Notes: generated by a model from the letters alone, not told the origin. Counted from the first letter of the stretch, positions 25,530 through 37,222 are shown. The stretch is DNA of 64,000 nt from Metaphire vulgaris (GCA_018105865.1 CM030834.1:22777922-22841921), one strand, 5' to 3'. A program made the numbers and translations.

Positions 25530-26150
25530 GGAATGTGATCGAATATCAGTCTCTACGGCACCTGCGTTCGAAAGCGCTATAGAAATTCACGAGATTTTGC
25601 TTACTTACAGTAGTGATTAGGAATAATGCCACGTTTCGATTCATCAAAATAGTGTCCAAATCCCGCCTATGCATGGACATGGCATTGCCCAGGAACTAAA
25701 CCCTGTCACTCCCGAGTCCTCAGATCGACTCCACTGGCTCCGTGCATTATCTACAAGCGCTGTTGGCTAATTACGTATCGGGCTTAATTTCGCGACCAAT
25801 CTCTGTCCCGAATATCTAACTGTGCCTGTGCGAAGATCGACGGTGAGAACGAGAGGAGATCGGTTCTCATGTCCGGTCGGAGAGTGCAGTTGTTGGTCCC
25901 CCCCGTCCAAGACCCCTAAGTTTGGGGGAAGATCATTCGCGCGGGGGAATACGGCCCTGTGTAACTCTCTTCCAAACAATGCGTCGACTGCAACAAACTC
26001 AGCTGATGGGATATTCATTAGAAATCTAGACACACCTATTTAATATAGGGGCATAAACTGTGTTAAACGCTCATGTTTTAGGCCTTAGCCTTGCACTATA
26101 CGGCGCTATATAAATTGATAAATTGTCGATAAATAAATATAATAGTGTGA
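25530..26150 (+). mobile_element. CR1/L2-like LINE 3' fragment with adjoining SINE-like repeat
   Basis: Translation at about 25730-26040 shows PLHWLRALS, LTVPVRRSTVRTRGDRFSC, GGRSFARGNTALCNSLPNNA and a short basic end, the RSFSVAAPxLWNSLP region near the C-terminus of non-LTR elements. Frame is broken upstream. A downstream CGGCGCTATATAAATTGATA tail fits a LINE 3' end. 25540-25613 is the TATAGCGCT SINE-like repeat in reverse. Confidence 0.65.
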
Positions 26151-26859
26151 TTTAAAGCGGTTTAGGAGGCTAATTTAGTTAATTCTCTTTGCTTAGAAGA
26201 CAACGAGGGTCCGTAGCGTCGATCTACTATGCGGCCGGGATCTTCTTGGGCTTCCTCCTCCCATCCTTTTGCGATTGTTGAAGGCGCGCCGTTGCCTATC
26301 TGTTGCACCCAGGTGCGGCGAGGGCGACCATGAGGTCTTTTCCACCCTGGAGGCGGATTCCTTTCTGATTTACGGTTGATGGCTGCCGTAGACCGGAGTG
26401 CAGGTGGGGAGGGGGATGCAATGAATTTCTAGGAGGTTGGTGGGGGGGGGTCAACGAAATCCCGAAAAAGTTTGACAAGCAAAAAGGTCATTACTAGTGT
26501 TTTGGCCAGGAGATAAACCTTGCCCGAAAAAGGCTGACAAGCAAAAAGAGCTCGGTGGGGGATGCACCCCCTGTCATTCCCAAACGTGGAACCGCCCCTG
26601 TCCTTGGCACCTCGACCGAGGCGAGATGACAAAGGCAATGATTACTGCGTTTTCATTCAAGCGTTACTCGATTTCACGACTCGTGACTTTATTTCTGCCT
26701 AATAGGCCTTTATAGACAAAACTATACCAGCACAAATTCGCATTTATTCTTATGATATCAGGCGATATGATTTTATTAAGACTATGATAGTTATTAAAAG
26801 TTACAGGCCTAGTGTCGATAGGCGTTAATTAAGAATGTCAATGTTTAACTGAAAACAGC

Positions 26860-26930
26860 GGTTTCACGCTTCAATTATGACACGAGATAATAATTTGATT
26901 TTTCTAAATAAAAATCAAAAACGTTAAAAG
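26860..26930. other. 3' flank conserved between the two RYSQDSISN paralogues
   Basis: ACACGAGATAATAATTTGAT then TTTTTCTAAATAAAA closely matches 21712-21745, which lies at the same relative position downstream of copy 1. The duplication therefore included non-coding DNA. Confidence 0.75.
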
Positions 26931-27009
26931 TCGTCTTTAATCAAATTGTTCCACGCCTCGACAATCTGTAACGTACCGTGGAATTCATGTCAATCGCCGT
27001 TCTGTCGGG

Positions 27010-27568
27010 TTTCTTATATCAGTAATCGTCGTAATAGTAACCATAATCCGAATCGTAACTTTCATCCGAAACGTACCAGCCATGGTCATCGTCGCTGTCA
27101 TCGTCATCATCATCATCATCATCATAATATGATGAACCATCACGATAGGTGGAGAAGTTTCCCGTTGCTATGTCGGCTCCCCACTTCGCGACGATATCTC
27201 TGCCCTGCCTCCACTCGGCAACAATCCTGTTCTATGCTGGCCTCGAGTCCATGGCCTCGACACCTGACGTCCAGTCCGCTGCACTTGGTGGTGAATTTCC
27301 CACTGTTGTATCCACGAGCTCTTGACACGGTCACCGTATCGAGCACCCCTGCGTCCTCCAGATGTTTGTAGAGGAAGAGGCGGCGATTGCCGGACACCGC
27401 GTACCAGCTGCCGTCCTTCCAGAAGCATCTCATCGCCGGAAAGCTGCTGACACTAAGCTGGCCATCGAGGAGGAGAGCAAAGGTGGACGTCAGTGAATTT
27501 CCATCGGTGAACTTGTTGGAAATGCTGTCCTGGGAATAGCGTATGTCGCTTGGACAGAGGACTTCCAT
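27010..27568 (-). pseudogene. RYSQDSISN-family protein, copy 2, with apparent frameshift
   Basis: The ATG at 27568 opens SDIRYSQDSISNKFTDG, FALLLDGQLSVSSFP, WYAVSGNRRLFLYKHLEDAG, KFTTKC-DVRCRG, aligned along its length with copy 1. After IEQ the frame leaves the copy 1 alignment and stops at 27140; a single extra base at about 27226-27227 accounts for this. In the neighbouring frame the IVAEW, DIVAKW motifs resume and a long Asp/Tyr-rich acidic tail (poly-D then SDDDHGWYVSDE, ending YYYDDY) runs to a stop near 27016. It may be a young pseudogene, a sequencing error in an intact gene, or a truncated protein. Confidence 0.65.
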
Positions 27569-27701
27569 CGTTTGACAGTGTGGAACGCGAAGAGAAGAAA
27601 TGTTGCCGATTAGGCCTATCGATCGATTCCTAAAATACAAATCGATTTCCGATAGGACAATTAGTTATCATTGATTTGTTTTTGGCTCTAGATACAGTAA
27701 G

Positions 27702-27872
27702 AGGCGTAGCCAGGAATTTGATTGTGGGGTATAAAAATTGGGGAGTGAGGTTATAAATCTTCACTACAAACCACACAAACCATATAAACCACATAAAAAA
27801 CTTTAAGGTAGACTGATTTCGGAGGTTATATATATATACCGATATACCCCTCCCCCCGTCGCTACGCCCCTG
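27702..27872 (+). mobile_element. Family D MITE
   Basis: AAGAGGCGTAGCCAGGAATT to CGTCGCTACGCCCCTG; flanks GATACAGT and GATACAAG match partly. Same family as 56036-56198. Confidence 0.72.
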
Positions 27873-28235
27873 GATACAAGAAAATTTTAATTATGTCGCA
27901 CAAGCCAACTTTTTAATTAACTAGGTCCATACCAATAATCGAGTAATCAAGTATAAGATAATCAAGAGATAATCAAGTAATCGAGACATCATCTTAATGC
28001 AGGGAAGCATCACCTGATGGCGTGCCGAATCCGAAACCGCATAAGGAACAAGTCTAAATCCATGATATCAGACCTGACAACCCGATAACAGTCTATGGTG
28101 GATAGGCTGGGCGGATAAATGGGGTTTTAATTCACATATTCGCCATTTTATCGATGATGATAATATGCAATGATAAGAGGGGTAAAGGGTCCGAAAGCAC
28201 AACAGATGTCTTAATGTCACACAACATGAAACTGT

Positions 28236-28315
28236 TTAACCCCTTAATCGTGTATTTAACTGTAACTCAATGTAAAATAGACATATATATCCGAGATCCC
28301 CAGTTAAGGGGTTAA
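28236..28315 (+). mobile_element. TTAA-flanked palindromic mini-element, copy 2
   Basis: 80 bp, same ends and core as the copy at 23883, flanked by TTAA. Confidence 0.85.
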
Positions 28316-28394
28316 GAGACGGGTTGGGAGATACGAACAACATTTTTAGCGCGAGGAGTAGACATATGGAATTAATTAGACGAGAAGATAGTAA

Positions 28395-28863
28395 TGGCTA
28401 ATAGTAATAGATTAATGGAATGTATGGCATGCAGTGTAGCAACATAATGGATGTGAAAGCTTGACCATCAAAACGAAAATAAGACAAACAACTAAATGCC
28501 TTCAAATTGTTTTCTCTCAGAACAATGCAAAGCATATCATGGACAGACAAACAAAACAATTGAAGAAGTCGTGAAAAGAGCCAACACCAAACGAAAGTCT
28601 TTTAAAATCTGCCAAAGACGCAAATTGAGTTATTTTGGCCACATACAAGGAAACACCAAAGATAACCTACAATAAACAATTCAACAAGGTATCATGCCAG
28701 GAAAAAGAAAGAGAGGTCGGCCGAACAGAAGATGGGTGGACGATATAGAAGAATGGACTGGAATGACGATAACAACAGCAGCAAAAACATCAAAGGAAAG
28801 AACTACCTGGAAATGCCTGATTCATGACGTCACCTTATCTTCAACTACTGAAGGAAAGAGGAA

Positions 28864-28904
<41 letters not shown>

Positions 28905-28936
28905 AATGATGATGATGATGATGATGATGATGATTA
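28395..28936 (+). mobile_element. Degenerate LINE 3' copy with (GAT)n tail
   Basis: Nucleotide match to 17110-17680 (for example AGGTATCATGCCAGGAAAAA and GAGGTCGGCCGAACAGAAGA), with stops and frameshifts, ending in an interrupted (GAT)n array at 28865-28934. Confidence 0.85.
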
Positions 28937-29550
28937 ATAATAGGCTCTAGACTTATTGAATTTCATTAATCGAAACAGCTGACGCCATTTTCCTATTTCT
29001 CGAAACATTTCAACAACCTTACAACAATTATAATAGACGAGAAAACGTAGACCTATATCATATTGCCTTGAGGTAATTGTAACGTCCAAACCTAATCAGA
29101 AAACCATCTAAAACCATTTAATCCATCGATATTTACGTGTTGGCATAATTATATTTAATCGACGGCAAGAATTATTGCCCTAGCGCTGAAAAATATTTCC
29201 AAATCGAAAGGCAGTTACTGACCTTTCGAAGCTTAGCTGCCCACTTGTAAACAGAGGGAGGCAGGGAGCACAATTCAGAGGGAACACAGCGCCGGACAGG
29301 CCCAGCGTTTTATCCAGACTCTCAGGCCTTTAGGAGAAAACTGACTTGGCTCGAGGGCAGGGGACAAAGTTCAACGCAAAACTGTGCGTCAGCGCTGGAA
29401 TTTGGGCGGAGGTGTGCTTATGGTGGGGATTTCCTCAATTAAGACTACATATAAAACCATGGCCCTCAAATCGCTCCCTTCTCACTGACGGCTCAACGGT
29501 CGAACCACAACGGTTGATTTTACCCATCAGAGCCGCTATTATATAAGGCA

Positions 29551-29630
29551 TTAACCCCTTAACCGTGTATTTAACTGTAACTCAATGTAAAATGGACGGA
29601 TATACCCGGGATCCCCAGTTAAGGGGTTAA
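29551..29630 (+). mobile_element. TTAA-flanked palindromic mini-element, copy 3
   Basis: 80 bp with perfect TTAA flanks; the most regular copy (CCCCTTAAC ends, TATACCCGGGATCCCC interior). Confidence 0.88.
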
Positions 29631-29935
29631 GCGGTCACTGAAGCAGGCTGTCTCCGAGTAATATAATCCTGCTATTAGACCGGGTTGATAAATGGCTTGA
29701 TCTGAATGAAGTCCGTCCGGATACCTTTCATGTCATTTGGAGACGGGGGAGGGAGGGGGTGGCATAAGATGGATGTGTCTTCAACGTAGGGCATTAGACC
29801 AGGTCTGAGAAACGGCATGGGGTCAACATAGGTGTCAACGTCTCTTTGTGCTTTGTTCCGCTCACCTCCCATAAATTGGAAGCCCGGGGAAGATTTGGCT
29901 TCTGGTTGGTACGCATCCCTCCCCAGTCCAGAGGC

Positions 29936-30165
29936 GTAACTAAGGAGGGCCAGTGTGGGGCAGGCCGAGGTGGGGGCGCTAAAGTCGGGTTTTGGGTTAG
30001 TGTAACAAAAAAGGGAACAGAAAAATGTAAACATATCACTCGATTCGTATAGTGAAATAAATAAGTGACGACCTTTTTTGCTCGTCAAGAATGTTCGGAA
30101 GTTGAAGAGGGCCATTCGTGTGTCTCGCCCCCGGGAGCCGGATACCCTATCGCAACGCCACTGCA
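29936..30165 (+). mobile_element. Degenerate MITE related to family D
   Basis: CAGAGGCGTAACTAAGG to ATCGCAACGCCACTG with the shared core motif GACGACCTTTTTTGCTCGTC at 30066-30085. Flanks CCCCAGTC and CACAGTCC are only partly alike. Confidence 0.6.
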
Positions 30166-30934
30166 CAGTCCTCATACCCGCCCACCCACCCACCCACCGT
30201 GATGGCGCTAGTCATTTTGCCATCCTATAGTAAGACGATATGGAGACATTAGACCTTGGGGTTTAGTGTCACTTATTTATTATTACTCGAGCGCTGCTCA
30301 GTCTGCTATACGATCAATAGATACAGGTATTTTCAATTGAAGTGATCTATTATAATATAATTAAACAATTGGAAATGTCTTAGAGAATCATTCTTACCTG
30401 CAACGAGTCAAACTACGTAGTTGCAAAATAGAATGTAGTCGAGTCTCAACTCTCAACAAGAGTTACAAGACCGTCTCATATTCTGGAAAATGAAGGAAGT
30501 CTTGTTCTCAGTCTATATCACGTGGTTTGTAATTTCATTTCTAAAAATATCCTCCAATAGAGACCTCTAACCTGAAAAACTGCTGATCATGCAGTCCTTA
30601 AATCTGAAAACAAAACATAGACGTTGACGTAAAGTTTATTATCTTCACTTTAATCCTCGGTCTTATGCGATTATGCGAAACAAAGAATATTTCGTCTCAA
30701 ATCAGAACTCGAATTATTTGATTCGGAAATAAGCACTCTACAGGATTACTTATGGCCCTAGCCTAGATTAATAATGTATCAGTCGAAATGCCTTTAAAAA
30801 GGCTTAAACCTTAGACTGTCCGTCCGCACGCGGTTATATACTGCGTATGAAGAGCATTGAAGGCCAAAACAGTGTTGGTTTTTTTCAGGAAAACGAAACC
30901 AAGAACCCAAACGCCGTTCACGATTTAAAATCCG

Positions 30935-31021
30935 CCCGAGTGCCTAAGAATAAGCAGCTACTGTTATGCTGCTTCCCAAGGCGCTATAGAAATCCTCGAG
31001 ATTTTACTTACTTACTTACTT
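30935..31021 (-). mobile_element. SINE-like repeat (TATAGCGCT family), reverse
   Basis: AAGGCGCTATAGAAATCCTC then GAGATTTTACTTACTTACTT is the reverse of the block order seen at 12912. Confidence 0.7.
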
Positions 31022-31302
31022 AAAAATAAAACGAGAAAGCTCTCGGAAAAGATTTCGTTTAATTTGACACTTCTGGGTATTTCTGTTTAAAGACAGACTA
31101 ATCCACATGCCAATTGGAAAACCATTAAACCAACTGAATCAAAAAAAGTAACAGCTGTTGGAGTTTATAAAAAGACTGATTTTAAATGTAGAAATAGGCC
31201 TGTTGCAATTTTACGCAAAAGAGAATTCAATATCTATTCTAGCCGAAATGTTTTTCTGACAAAACCCGAGTTTGTTATTTGCTTATTTGTGTTCAGTGCG
31301 AG

Positions 31303-31395
31303 AAGTAAGTAAGCAGGTAAAATATCGTGGATTTGTATAGCGCTTTCAAGAGTAGTATCACAGTAGCTGCTTATTCGTATGCGCTTAGTCTATCC
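31303..31395 (+). mobile_element. SINE-like repeat (TATAGCGCT family)
   Basis: GTAAGTAAGCAGGTAAAATA, GTATAGCGCTTTCAAGAG, TAGCTGCTTATTCGTATGC in order. Confidence 0.72.
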
Positions 31396-32585
31396 TAAAA
31401 TTAGCTGCAGGAAAGGTGCAATATTCAGCCAGGCAATGACCAAGTAATCCACAGCAGGCAGCATCACTGGGAAAATGAAACTGAAAGTGTCTTGTGAAAC
31501 TTTGCGAGCAGGCTAAATTACGCACGATACAGTAGTTGATTTGAAAGGGAATGCTCCAAATAGCCCAAAAATCGCCAAAATTCCGCAAACTCTTTCGGTG
31601 TTTCGGCAAGTTATTTGCAACGAAGCATAAGACGACCATGCACGGCCTGCTCAGTCGTGCACAGCGAATATATTAGGGCCTGTTGGTGTCGTGACTTTGC
31701 AAAAAAGATTCTCACCAAAGGAACCATAGACTGCAAAACACGACAGGCTATAGGCTATTCATTACGATGGACAGTGACTCAGCTCTCTTACCCTGCAGGC
31801 TGTCGTTGTCTAGATGCGCAGTTGAGTCGGCATGTTGAACCATGTCTAGCGCAGAGGTCGGCAACCTTTTGGCAATGATGTGCCAAAGTTGGACTTTTAA
31901 TTCATTCAGCATGCCAACAACCAATCAGCCTTACCATATATTATATCTTATTATATTATTAAATATATACGGTTATAAGCCCTTTTATAAGGCTTATAAG
32001 TACTCGTGTGTGCAACAAATAATATAAAAAAAAATAGTCTTGAATTAATTACATTATACTTCGGAAGTAAAAACAGGACAGAAATACAGTTTGGTCTTTC
32101 GCGTGCCACTGAAAATCGCTACGCGTGCCACGTCTGGCACGCGTACCGTAGGTTGCCGACCTCTGGTCTAGCGTATACCTTCGTAAAACGTAGTCGTTGC
32201 GCTGCGATGGCGGATCAAGGAATTTAGTTTGAGGGGGGATGCATTTCTTGTTCTATTTCCCATTCTGCCTTGCCCCGCAAAATATGAAAAAATATTGAAA
32301 GGAAAGTTGAGGATGACCCTTATTTTGTGTGCCAGCATCTGGAAAGAAAAAATACAGGAAGGGAAGTGAGGATTATGTTTTCTTGTTTGTCAAGATTTTT
32401 CGAAAGCTGGTTACCGTCACATCCAAACCCCCTTCGGGAAATCCTGGCTACGCCACTGTACCTGTGCGTCGATAGCTAGCCTACCTATCAATATCTGCGT
32501 GTGTCTGTTTGGAGGAAATTCAAGCACATGCCCTTCTTAATCACTGCTTCGATTAGCAATTATTACTGATTTGGCGAAGAGCCAG

Positions 32586-32588
<3 letters not shown>

Positions 32589-32637
<49 letters not shown>
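32589..32637 (+). repeat. (GA)n microsatellite
   Basis: About 48 bp of GA repeats. Confidence 0.93.
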
Positions 32638-32640
<3 letters not shown>

Positions 32641-33179
32641 GTTTTGGAATCTCTTGCTCTCTCATGAGAACGGAGTCCCTCCTCTCTCTCATTCGCCAGA
32701 GACCGTCTCTCGCATTGAACAGTCATCAATAACAACGCTTCTCGTCACAGTCACCGCGGAACCAACGCAGCCGACCTCTACCATCGCCCATTAATAAATC
32801 CATCAATTCCTCTGCCAGCCAGCCAACCTTCCATCGATCCGTCCATCCATCCACTTCCTATCCCGCTTTCCATACAGTTATTTCGTCCTTCTATCTCTCT
32901 CGCTATCTGTCCGCCCAACAGCCGAGGAGACGAGCTCTTGGAGCAAGGGGTAAGGGCGAAGGAGAAGAGGAGGGGGACGGAGGGAGAGGGGGGCAGTGTG
33001 AATGTCATCTCCATACTGGCCGTTATCAGAGTCGTCGCGGACGCGGAGAGAGATCGAGTCTGAGAGAAACGGTATAGCTTCTGACGACGTCCGACCGTGA
33101 GTCAGAGAGCAGCCTTTGCGCCTGAAGTTTAGGGGCTCGAATCGAGAGAGGACAGACAGGGAGAATAATTACGAGGCCC

Positions 33180-33206
33180 GGTGGGGTGGGGTGGGGTGGG
33201 GTGGTA
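33180..33206 (+). promoter_or_regulatory. G-quadruplex-forming GGTGGGGT repeat
   Basis: Five GGTGG-type units in 27 bp satisfy the G3+N1-7 quadruplex pattern. It sits about 1.3 kb upstream of the plus-strand two-exon gene and beside a CAG repeat (33223-33242). A promoter or 5' UTR role is possible but unproven. Confidence 0.4.
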
Positions 33207-34213
33207 AGACGGCGGCGTCTGTAGCAGCAGCAGCAGCAGCAGTAGGTCAGTCGCTAAACAAGCCGAGCGGTTCGGAACTTTTATGATCGAGCGGCGAAAC
33301 TGTCGGAAACATTAAAACACTCTAATATTGTGCGTTGTCGCCTTTTCTTGTAATTCGCCAAAAACAGGTCTGTGGAATTATAATTATTGCTATTGTATCG
33401 CGGTACAAACTATTCCTTGCTGCTATAGGCTAATCTCGCCCCCAAATCTAATCAAACATACAGTATTCTACTATTAACTTCTATAGCGCCACGTCATAGT
33501 GCATTGAAACATCGGTCGATGGCTGGCAAAATCACAATAGCGCAAGATCCAGATAAAATCCAGAATAAAAGGATATAATCATGGCGGATTAAGTCAGGCG
33601 ACAAGAATAAGATTTTAGTATTGCCCTAAGGTTTGGGCAGATGGAGCAGTCTTGTAGCAAAGTTTCAATGCTAAACTATTTTATGCATAAGAAGGCTGTA
33701 TTGAGAATTAGTTTGACAAAAGCGAGCACTAATTATTGTCGGGTAGATTTCGTTGTGAAATAAGCGCGCTATAGATTTATAAACGAAGAATCCCTTGAAA
33801 ACCAGGACCGAGAAAACTGGAGGCGCGCGCTTTATATAGGTACAGCGAGGGACGCAGTGTTCCATTCACTTTCGCGTTTTGTTCTTTGTAGAAACCTCTT
33901 GCATTGCAGTTATGGTCGTGGTTATGGTTATGGTCGTGGTTATGGTTATGTTATGGTTATAGCTATGGCTAGGCCTGTATCAGCTCTTCAGCATAGCATG
34001 CTTAAGTAATTCAGTAAATGAGCTGAAATTATTTTCCAATGCCTTTCTCGTCCATTTGGAAGCCACCGTCAAATCAGTATTAGGCTACATACTTGTACCC
34101 TAAGCTATCAGAACCAACTAAAAATGAATAGGACATTTACAAGATTAATATATTTGTATTTCACACACTCCGTAATTAAAGTCACAGTCGTAAAATAGTG
34201 CAAAGTCACACGA

Positions 34214-34395
34214 GGACAAAATGTCACGGACAAATGTCACGAACAAAATGTCACGGACAAAATGTCACGGGTTATGGTTGAGGTTGGGGTTAGAGTTAGG
34301 GTTAGGCTTGGGGTTGGTTGCATTTTATCACCATTACATTGCCCGTGACATTTTGTCCTATAGGACATTTTGTCCTATAGGACATTTTGTCCTAG
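34214..34395. repeat. Inverted repeat of GGACAAAATGTCACGG units
   Basis: Three direct copies of an AATGTCACGGACAAA-like unit (34217-34270) face CCGTGACATTTTGTCC and two TATAGGACATTTTGTCC units (34343-34395). The loop contains a short GGGTTAG-like stretch. Probably a small foldback transposon. Confidence 0.7.
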
Positions 34396-34538
34396 CACCG
34401 ACAAACGTGTTGTGGACCCGATAATACAATAATCTATAATTTATTCTAGTTACCATTTAATCAATTAAACGAAATGTCGATCTCAGCGGATATAATTATT
34501 TATTGATGGACACAGGTCAAAGTTCGTGACGCCTTTCG

Positions 34539-34777
34539 ATGACGCCATCGACATGTGATTCCGTGACGTCAATGTCGAACGGAACGCCGCGTCACCGACG
34601 TCAAGTGTCTCTTCGCGTGACGTTTGCCGACGACCGTCAGGAGCGCGTCGGCTGTGACGTCATATACTATTCCGACGCGAACGACGATGACGTCACGGCG
34701 ATTGTCGATAAGGACTATTCGTTTCTGCCTTATGACGTCCAACAGCCGTCGATCGTGTCAGTGACGAGGTCAACCAG
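34539..34777 (+). CDS. Unrecognised gene, exon 1
   Basis: An ATG at 34539 (in-frame TGA just upstream at 34527) opens 79 codons plus two bases, MTPSTCDSVTSMS to SIVSVTRST, ending at a near-perfect CAG|GTGAGT donor in phase 2. I do not recognise the protein. Visible: an Arg-rich start (PRHRRQVSLRVTFAD), IYYSDANDDD and VDKDYSFLPYD. GTGACGTCA-type octamers recur within the exon. The Kozak context is weak, so this could be an internal exon. It splices in exact phase to 40097. Confidence 0.6.
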
Positions 34778-34782
34778 GTGAG

Positions 34783-34784
<2 letters not shown>

Positions 34785-34817
<33 letters not shown>

Positions 34818-34842
34818 GTGAGTGAGTGAGTGAGTGAGTGAG
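34785..34842 (+). repeat. (TTGA)n then (GTGA)n at a splice donor
   Basis: The tetranucleotide array begins directly within the donor context of the preceding exon (GTGAGTGATTGATTGATTG). Confidence 0.9.
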
Positions 34843-35328
34843 GGCTAAGCTACTGTATGTTGCAGTGCAAAGTAAGAACCAGAAATCACCTCTTAACCCC
34901 AATATTAGTCAAAAGCTCCCCTAGGTTCCGCTGGACGTGGGTGGGGGAGACGACTTTCCCCAAAACTCCGGAGTAGTCGGGCTGAGCTTCCCGTATCCGC
35001 CCTAATGATGCAGAAACTCTGGCTATACGAACCAGTGTTTATGATTCATACACAGATGCTGGACGCTGATAAGTTCACTGTTTGTATACGGACTTGCATA
35101 TGATTTGCTGGAACGATTATAGGAACACTATATAGATAAAAACATTGGCGTTTTGTGTTCGTTTATCTCGATTGCGTCCTAAAGTGTTTCGTATTTCTTC
35201 GCTCAGAGTAGTTTTTCTTCGATTGTCTCGATTAGACTGAAGAGATAATTCCGCAAAATGATTGATTTTCCGCTAAATGTTGCGTCTATGGTCGTCACAG
35301 TCCAGCGGTTTCTTCCAATTCGTTTTCC

Positions 35329-35487
35329 TTCTTCTTCTTCTTCTTCTTCTTCTTCTTCTTCTTCTTCTTCTTCTTCTTCTTCTTCTTCATCTTCTTCTTC
35401 TTCTTCTTCTTCTTCTTCTTCTTCTTCTTCTTCTTCTTCTTCTTCTTCTTCTTCTTCTTCTTCTTCTTCTTCTTCTTCTTCTTCTTC
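35329..35487 (+). repeat. (TTC)n microsatellite
   Basis: About 160 bp of CTT/TTC with one ATC interruption, in the intron of the two-exon gene. The long ORFs through it are artefacts. Confidence 0.97.
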
Positions 35488-35979
35488 GCAGTCATTTCGA
35501 TCAAGTCTTCGTGATCCTAATCATCTCTTTTTCGCCATTTTTTGGATGCAATATGTTGCGCTTGGAGGATCAATCTCTTAGAGCAAACTGAAGGAGTGGC
35601 TATAGAATGTCAGTATGATGGCTAATTTAATTCTATGGCGACGTCGAGAAATAGGAAAAGATAATATAAGCCAATTGAAAGCGAATTGACAGAAGTCTAT
35701 AGGAAACTAAGATTTGCTTAATTTTAATCTTAATGAAATTGACGCCAGAATCGTCTGGCTGTTTCAATAAATGTATATTCTGCAGATAAAGTGAGAAATC
35801 AACCAATAATTCATTTCGGTCCTGAATTAAATGTTAAATTGAAATTCTTGCAGGAAATGGGGGATGCATGTTTTCAAAAGTTCAGAAATTTCTTTGAATT
35901 TGTATCTGAAATCTGATCAATTTCTTTAATCATTAGCTGCAAAGCCCCCCTACTTACCCCAAACTCCTCCAATTTTCCA

Positions 35980-36065
35980 AGTAAGTAAGTAAGACGAAAT
36001 TTCTATAGCGCTGCCTGAAAGCATGGCGCAGTGCACCAGCTTATTCGCGGGCGCTCAATCTGCGT
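35980..36065 (+). mobile_element. SINE-like repeat (TATAGCGCT family)
   Basis: AAGTAAGTAAGTAAGACGAA, ATTTCTATAGCGCTGCC, CAGCTTATTCGCGGGCGCTC. Confidence 0.72.
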
Positions 36066-36525
36066 GAAATCCATTGTCCATAATCCGTAGTCAATGGTGG
36101 TCAAGGTTGTAAATCCAGGTATAGGCAGTCGCAGCTAAGTATTTTTTTATGGAGGATGATAACAATCTTTATTTTACCCATGATACTATAGCAGCTAAAT
36201 ATTGGGTTAACCTTCTATGTTTTTGCATGTGTTCGATATGTTTTTCTGTTTTTCTATGTTTTTGTGTGTTTTATCTGTGTTTGATGTGAACTAGTACACT
36301 GAGCCTGTGTATCTTCTGCACTCTTTTGCTCATCATCGCAATGTTTACCCTGGATGAGCCCACGATTAGATCATCTCCACGTGATCAAAATTGTCAATTC
36401 CGTCATGAAATTGTATCGATCGATATTGTCTGCTTGTTTATCTCTGTCCGTCTTCTCGTGTGTATCGCTGAGTTAGTTTGGATCTGAGCCAATAATAATC
36501 AAGCTGGAAAGAGAGCGTCCATTCA

Positions 36526-36604
36526 TTAACCCCTTAACTGGGATCCCGGATATATCCGTCCATTTTACATTGAGTTACAGTTAAATACGCGGTTAAGGGG
36601 TTAA
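36526..36604 (-). mobile_element. TTAA-flanked palindromic mini-element, copy 4
   Basis: 79 bp, core in reverse orientation, flanked by TTAA. Confidence 0.86.
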
Positions 36605-37045
36605 ACTAAAAGTACGAATCAATGCCTGGGCATATATATATATACAGTAAAAATAACATTTTCTCTTGAAATATTTGGATAACCTTTTCAGTAACGCGCA
36701 TTACAAACAAATTGGTGCGCCTGGGTAAACATTATCACTATACAGTAATCTCCTCTGGTCTGGATAAGTGAAATAAAACTTCGTTGACTTCATAATGATA
36801 ATCTCATTCAAGCGGGTCGGACTAAAAAACCTCAACCAGAAAGTGACGCACTCTTAGCGACACCTCTTTTAATTATGACACCACTAAGTAAAAAGTTCCT
36901 TGGCTTTTTTGACAGTTTCATTTTTTGGAAGTTTCGTCGGCGAATTCCAAGATCAAACCCATTAATTGAATAATACATTCAATCCTAAGTTATTTTAGTA
37001 GAGGGGTAGCTTTCACGAAACTATCAAAGATGTCAGACTCTTAAG

Positions 37046-37222
37046 CAGTTTTTTTATTCTAGCCACCTTGACATTGGGGGGGGGGTTGAAATGTTTGGGG
37101 GACAAGATTTGTCTCCCCACGCTTTTATGGGGGATTTCATCCCCAAGGCAACATATACAAATTGGGGGATTTTAAAACTTTGGGGGAATTCCTCCCCCCA
37201 AACAGGCCTAGAATAAACACTG
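37046..37222 (+). mobile_element. Family B MITE
   Basis: Degenerate left end CAGTTTTTTTATTCTAG, intact right end CTAGAATAAACACTG; interior ACATTGGGG and GGGGGACAAGATTTGTCTCC shared with 54273-54450. Confidence 0.78.

Larger units (their letters stand above)
28937..34200. other. Gene-poor spacer
   Basis: Apart from the mobile elements listed, I see no supported coding region here. The ORFs are low-complexity or lie inside MITEs. 32260-32460 resembles a decayed member of the GGCGTAGCC MITEs, ending GGCTACGCCACTG. Confidence 0.5.

Noticed and set aside
29675..30193. 172-codon minus-strand ORF
   Set aside because: It covers a degenerate MITE with inverted-repeat ends and the shared core motif; no protein family pattern.
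34272..34320. Telomere-like GGGTTAG stretch
   Set aside because: Only a few degenerate units in the loop of an inverted repeat; not a telomere.
35258..35591. Long ORFs of poly-Ser, poly-Leu and poly-Lys
   Set aside because: They are translations of a (TTC)n microsatellite open in several frames. The same applies to ORFs over the other trinucleotide arrays.
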